A DNA stretch of 64,000 bases from assembly GCF_000687995.1 (NCBI RefSeq), contig NZ_JIAC01000001.1:1736001-1800000 (forward strand), written 5' to 3'. A model generated the notes under the pieces. It was not told the DNA's origin and made no database searches. It saw only the letters and a program-made list of their open reading frames with translations. This DNA is from Selenomonas ruminantium AC2024. Its GTDB lineage: Bacteria > Bacillota > Negativicutes > Selenomonadales > Selenomonadaceae. Positions 60,449 to 64,000 of the stretch are shown here, one piece after another. Both the position numbers and the translations under genes were made by a program. Numbering within the stretch: the first letter of the stretch is position 1; each line of letters starts with the position of its first letter.

Positions 60449-62677
60449 ATGAAAGATTTAGTGGATAGGTACAGAAATAAAGTAATACTTCTAATTTATG
60501 GGGTGCTAACTTTACCAATTTTTTATGGAAGAATAGCCAATGGATTAGATCCATCATGGAGTTATGCTTTAAACAAGATGATTGGCTTAGAAAATATAAA
60601 ATTTGGTAGGGACGTTGTGTTTACATATGGCCCGATGGGATTTTTATGTGCTCCTGAATATTTGAATGATTGCTTCAAATTCGCTGCTATAATTTTCATC
60701 ATGCTTTTTGTAGGGCAAATGGTGGTCTTTTATAAGTGTTACTTAAATAAAAGTAATAATATCTCTCTATATATAGCTTTAATTACCATGTTCTTAGGCA
60801 ACATATTAGTTAGTGCAGATATATTTATTCAATACTGTATACTTCTATCGTTATTAGCACTTTGGAAGGACATAAATAACAACTTTACGGCAATATATTT
60901 TACCTTTGCTGTTACAATCGCGTTCTTTTATAAGTGGTCAGTTACGATTGGAATATTAGCTTCTATTTGTATTTTTATCTTGGCAAAACTGTATTTGCGA
61001 GAGTTTAGACGTCTTTGGCTGTTTTTGCTTCCTATAATAACCTCTATTTTATGTTACATGTTGTATAACCCATCAGTCAGTGACTTTATAAGATATGTAT
61101 ACGGTAGTTGGCAAGTGGCAGTGGGATTTAATACTGCCATGAGTGTGGACTTAAATGATGCCTATGCTGCATGGATGTTTTTGTTAATATTATTGTATAG
61201 TATATTGCTATTGATGCAACTATATTGCAGAGATATAAACAATTTTATTGCTATGATGTTGTTAGCTCCAGTTATGTTTATGTCCTATAAGCATGGCTAT
61301 GTAAGGGCAGATGGACATGTGATTCATGCGTGCTCAGAGTTGCTCATGGAGTTTGCAATATTAATTCTTGTATTTAATTTTAGAGATATTTATGATGGGG
61401 TCGTTAAGAAGCGGAAAAAAGAGATTACACAGGCAGGAATCATTATGGGGATTTTCTTGGTGATGTTTTTTAATTATGAAATGGATATAAAACCATTGGA
61501 TTCACTGAGAAACAGGATACATAATATTCCAACTGCTGTATACACAATTAGGGAAAGTCAGTTTAAAAAGAACGTTGCTGGATTGGATAGAATACCTGAG
61601 GAGTTTGTAAAGGAGATTGGAACATCGAGTTTCACAAGCTTTCCTTGGGAAATATCTTTTATTGAGCCTGCTGGTGAAATGTCAAAACAATTTATCCCAT
61701 TGTTCGGCTTGCAGGCATATTCTATATACACATCATATCTAGATGCACACACAGCAGAATGGATTGCGGACAAGAATAAACCAGAATATATCATTTTTAA
61801 GCTTGATACAATTGATGGAAGAATACCTCTTATGGAAGTGCCAGCAACCTGGAAGGTTATACAAGACAATTATCATATTTCCAAATATGACAAGGCTACA
61901 GGTTATTGTTTGCTGAAGAGGGATGATACTTTGGCAGGAGTTAGAACTGGTAATATACGATCAGAAGAGATAAATAAAAATGCAGTTATATTTGCTGATG
62001 ATTGCGATGAAATAAGATTAAAAGCTAATCTGAGCAAGAAGGGACAAATTGTAAAGACCATCTGGAAAATACCAGAAGTAAAAGCCACGATTACATACTC
62101 GGATGGTACGGAAAGGACAGGGAGAGTTATTCTGGATAATCTGAGGAATGGAATAACGGTAAATGGGATGCCATATGATTATGACACATTATATGATTCA
62201 ATAAATAGTGATGGCACTAGTGCAAAAATTAAAAGCATAATTTTGCATGGCGATGGGCTAAAATACTATACTGATATGATTTCTGTGGAGAGAGTATACT
62301 ATGATTCGCATAAGAAAGCGGATATATCATATTTGAGGCCTATCAAAAAGGAATACTTGGATATTGATGGTTTAGTTAAGGGGGATAACAAAGAGATTCA
62401 TCTTGCACTGGATCATAAGAGCTTAGAACCTTTTATAAGTCTTAATGGATGGGCATATATAGGGGAGAACTTGTCTGAGTACCTATGTTTTGTAAAAATT
62501 GGTGATTCCTATTATAAGTGTCACAAGACAGATAGGGATGATGTGATAAAAACTTTCTCTTTAAGTGGCTCTAATAAATTGGGCTTTAATATTAAATTAC
62601 CGATAAGAGAAAAAGATTTAGAACTTTTATTTGTAACAAGTGGTAAATATTATGAGGTGAAAGTGCCTGCAAAATAA
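60449..62677 (+). CDS. Large polytopic membrane protein of the polysaccharide locus
   Basis: A 742-residue protein with about ten hydrophobic helices in the first 360 residues. An early motif reads 'GLDPSWSYALNKMIGLENIK' and then 'DVVFTYGPMGFLCAPEYL', with a conserved-looking 'YKHGYVRADGHVIHA' between late helices. From about residue 370 it is soluble, ending in a domain with 'FISLNGWAYIGENLSEYL'. That last domain resembles the tail of the broken gene ending at 55430. It may be a polymerase or GT-C-type transferase acting on lipid-linked sugars outside the cell; not proven. AT-rich and inserted between manC and manB. The ATG at 60449 has GGGGGA before it. Confidence 0.8.
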   Translation: MKDLVDRYRNKVILLIYGVLTLPIFYGRIANGLDPSWSYALNKMIGLENIKFGRDVVFTYGPMGFLCAPEYLNDCFKFAAIIFIMLFVGQMVVFYKCYLNKSNNISLYIALITMFLGNILVSADIFIQYCILLSLLALWKDINNNFTAIYFTFAVTIAFFYKWSVTIGILASICIFILAKLYLREFRRLWLFLLPIITSILCYMLYNPSVSDFIRYVYGSWQVAVGFNTAMSVDLNDAYAAWMFLLILLYSILLLMQLYCRDINNFIAMMLLAPVMFMSYKHGYVRADGHVIHACSELLMEFAILILVFNFRDIYDGVVKKRKKEITQAGIIMGIFLVMFFNYEMDIKPLDSLRNRIHNIPTAVYTIRESQFKKNVAGLDRIPEEFVKEIGTSSFTSFPWEISFIEPAGEMSKQFIPLFGLQAYSIYTSYLDAHTAEWIADKNKPEYIIFKLDTIDGRIPLMEVPATWKVIQDNYHISKYDKATGYCLLKRDDTLAGVRTGNIRSEEINKNAVIFADDCDEIRLKANLSKKGQIVKTIWKIPEVKATITYSDGTERTGRVILDNLRNGITVNGMPYDYDTLYDSINSDGTSAKIKSIILHGDGLKYYTDMISVERVYYDSHKKADISYLRPIKKEYLDIDGLVKGDNKEIHLALDHKSLEPFISLNGWAYIGENLSEYLCFVKIGDSYYKCHKTDRDDVIKTFSLSGSNKLGFNIKLPIREKDLELLFVTSGKYYEVKVPAK

Positions 62678-62784
62678 TAAGAGGTAATTGAAGTGGAAAA
62701 ATGAGAAGAAAATACGTTCTAGTAAGGATATGATATTGTCAGAGTTGGGGAGCTTTGTAATGTAAAAATAAAAATGGAGTGACT

Positions 62785-64000
62785 ATGGGAATATTGACAA
62801 AGTGTTTTGGTGCGTATGATATACGTGGTATTGTGCCGGAAGAAGTAAATGAGGAACTGGCTTATCGGATTGGTAAGTTTTTCCCGGTGTTGTTTAAGGC
62901 GAAGAATGTTGTTGTTGGGCATGATATCCGTCTTTCTGGACCAGGGCTGCAGGAGGCTTTGTCTCGTGGCTTGACGGAATCTGGCTGTGATGTTATCGAT
63001 ATAGGGCAGTGTGGCACGGAGATGATTTACTTTGCCACGGCTCGTTTGAAGTTAGATGGCGGCATTATGATTACGGCCAGCCACAACCCGAAAGAGTACA
63101 ACGGTATGAAGTTTGTACGGCAGGAGGCAAAGCCTATTTCCGGGGATACAGGACTGCGCGAATTGGAGGCGCAGGTAGCAGCTGGTGAACTGCCTGCTAT
63201 AGTGGAAAATGTTGGCAAGGTAGAGAAAATTGACATTACGGAGGAGTATGTCAAGCATATCTTGTCCTATGTTGACATGTCAAAATTGAAGTCGCTGAAA
63301 GTTGTGGTCAACGCTGGCAATGGTGCGGCTGGGCCGATTCTTGATGTGATGGAGAAGTATCTGGCTTTTGAGCTGGTAAAGGTGCATCATCAGTCGGACG
63401 GGAATTTCCCAAATGGTGTGCCCAATCCGTTGCTTCCAGACAATCGTGAGGCTACGGCAAAGGCAGTTCGTGAGTCTGGTGCTGATGCTGGTGTGGCCTG
63501 GGATGGTGATTTTGACCGCTGCTTTATGTTTGATGAGCAGGGGAGTTTCATTGAGGGCTATTATATGGTAGGTTTTCTCGCTAAGGCTTTCTTGCAGAAG
63601 AATCCGGGAGAGAAGATTATCTATGACCCGCGTCTTACATGGAATACGGAAGAATTGGTACGGGAAAACGGCGGCGTGCCGGTTATTTCCAAGAGTGGCC
63701 ATGCTTTTATCAAGGAGAAGATGCGAGCCGAGAATGCTATTTATGGTGGTGAGATGAGTGCTCATCATTATTTCCGTGATTTTTCCTACTGTGACAGCGG
63801 CATGATTCCGTGGCTACTGGTGTTGGAGCTTCTGTCTCAGGCTGGTGGCAAGACCATGTCGGAGTTGATGCAGGAGAGAATGAAGCGGTATCCATGTTCC
63901 GGAGAAATCAACAGCAAGGTTAAGGATGCTGATGAAGTGTTGGCACGTATTGAGGAAGAGTACGGTGCTAATGGCAAGATTACCAGAGTGGATGGCCTGT
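62785..64000 (+). CDS. manB: Phosphomannomutase/phosphoglucomutase (3' partial)
   Basis: Converts mannose-6-phosphate to mannose-1-phosphate, the step before ManC. The frame runs off the window after 405 residues. Visible landmarks are 'FGAYDIRGIVPEEVNEELA', the phosphoserine loop 'GGIMITASHNPKEYNGMKF' (near 92-110), the metal-binding 'VAWDGDFDRCFMFDE', and the sugar loop 'YGGEMSAHHYFRD'. The ATG at 62785 follows GGAGTGAC. A TTGACATGTCAA site lies inside the gene at 63272-63283. Base composition is back at the chromosomal level. An alternative naming as phosphoglucomutase cannot be excluded. Confidence 0.94.
   Translation, partial: MGILTKCFGAYDIRGIVPEEVNEELAYRIGKFFPVLFKAKNVVVGHDIRLSGPGLQEALSRGLTESGCDVIDIGQCGTEMIYFATARLKLDGGIMITASHNPKEYNGMKFVRQEAKPISGDTGLRELEAQVAAGELPAIVENVGKVEKIDITEEYVKHILSYVDMSKLKSLKVVVNAGNGAAGPILDVMEKYLAFELVKVHHQSDGNFPNGVPNPLLPDNREATAKAVRESGADAGVAWDGDFDRCFMFDEQGSFIEGYYMVGFLAKAFLQKNPGEKIIYDPRLTWNTEELVRENGGVPVISKSGHAFIKEKMRAENAIYGGEMSAHHYFRDFSYCDSGMIPWLLVLELLSQAGGKTMSELMQERMKRYPCSGEINSKVKDADEVLARIEEEYGANGKITRVDGL

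Overview
The window reads as a chromosomal segment of a Gram-negative (diderm) Firmicute of the class Negativicutes, most likely a Selenomonas-type member of the Selenomonadaceae. The evidence is a Firmicutes-type gene order (ireB-ruvX-DUF1292-mltG-O-methyltransferase-U32 peptidase, and tig-clpP-clpX-lon-engB) combined with outer-membrane traits: an RND efflux pair and a wzm/wzt-dependent O-antigen locus. No rRNA, tRNA or CRISPR array was seen. Nearly all genes lie on the + strand.

Layout. 1-5030: end of a UPF0158 gene, a membrane protein, then the ireB-ruvX-DUF1292-mltG-yrrM-trhP-like block. 5031-8035: a long palindromic element, then acyP-aroQ-M24 peptidase-SIMPL. 8040-12297: small unknown genes, a MOP-family flippase, a lipid kinase and a secreted protein. 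12315-21343: a monofunctional GT51 transglycosylase (minus strand), then the complete argCJBDFGH operon for arginine synthesis from glutamate. 21344-24630: an accessory patch with a large structured intergenic element, small orphan genes, an XRE-like/Dcm-tail chimera, and a 49-residue gene with a textbook double-glycine leader. 24822-29232: RND efflux fusion protein and pump. 29346-32977: HAD phosphatase, metallo-beta-lactamase lipoprotein with DUF3006, cell-wall amidase, GerMN lipoprotein. 33149-40022: trigger factor, ClpP, ClpX, Lon, a second large structured element, then EngB. 40114-42382: siroheme decarboxylase AhbA/AhbB and an aminotransferase. 42533-64000: a serine recombinase, paired 22-bp repeats, a ribbon-helix-helix protein, then an O-antigen/surface polysaccharide locus running off the window.

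The polysaccharide locus can be read as a pathway. A WbaP-like enzyme loads the first sugar on undecaprenyl phosphate, several GT2/WsaF-type glycosyltransferases extend it, a methyltransferase may cap it, and Wzm/Wzt export it. ManC, ManB, a UDP-sugar dehydrogenase and an epimerase supply sugar nucleotides. GtrA with a DPM-like GT2 and large membrane proteins suggest side-chain decoration. The middle (about 47.3-55.6 kb, and again 60.4-62.7 kb) is visibly AT-rich and holds broken genes, as expected of a swapped serotype cassette.

The strongest unexplained signals are these. (i) A short palindrome, TTGACATGTCAA and close variants, recurs far above chance in coding and non-coding DNA. (ii) Three long palindromic intergenic elements lie at operon ends. 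(iii) A bacteriocin-like Arg/Pro/Tyr-rich peptide gene. (iv) A recombinase with 22-bp dyad repeats just before the O-antigen locus. (v) A run of broken membrane-protein genes in which every frameshift falls at a homopolymer that is one base short.
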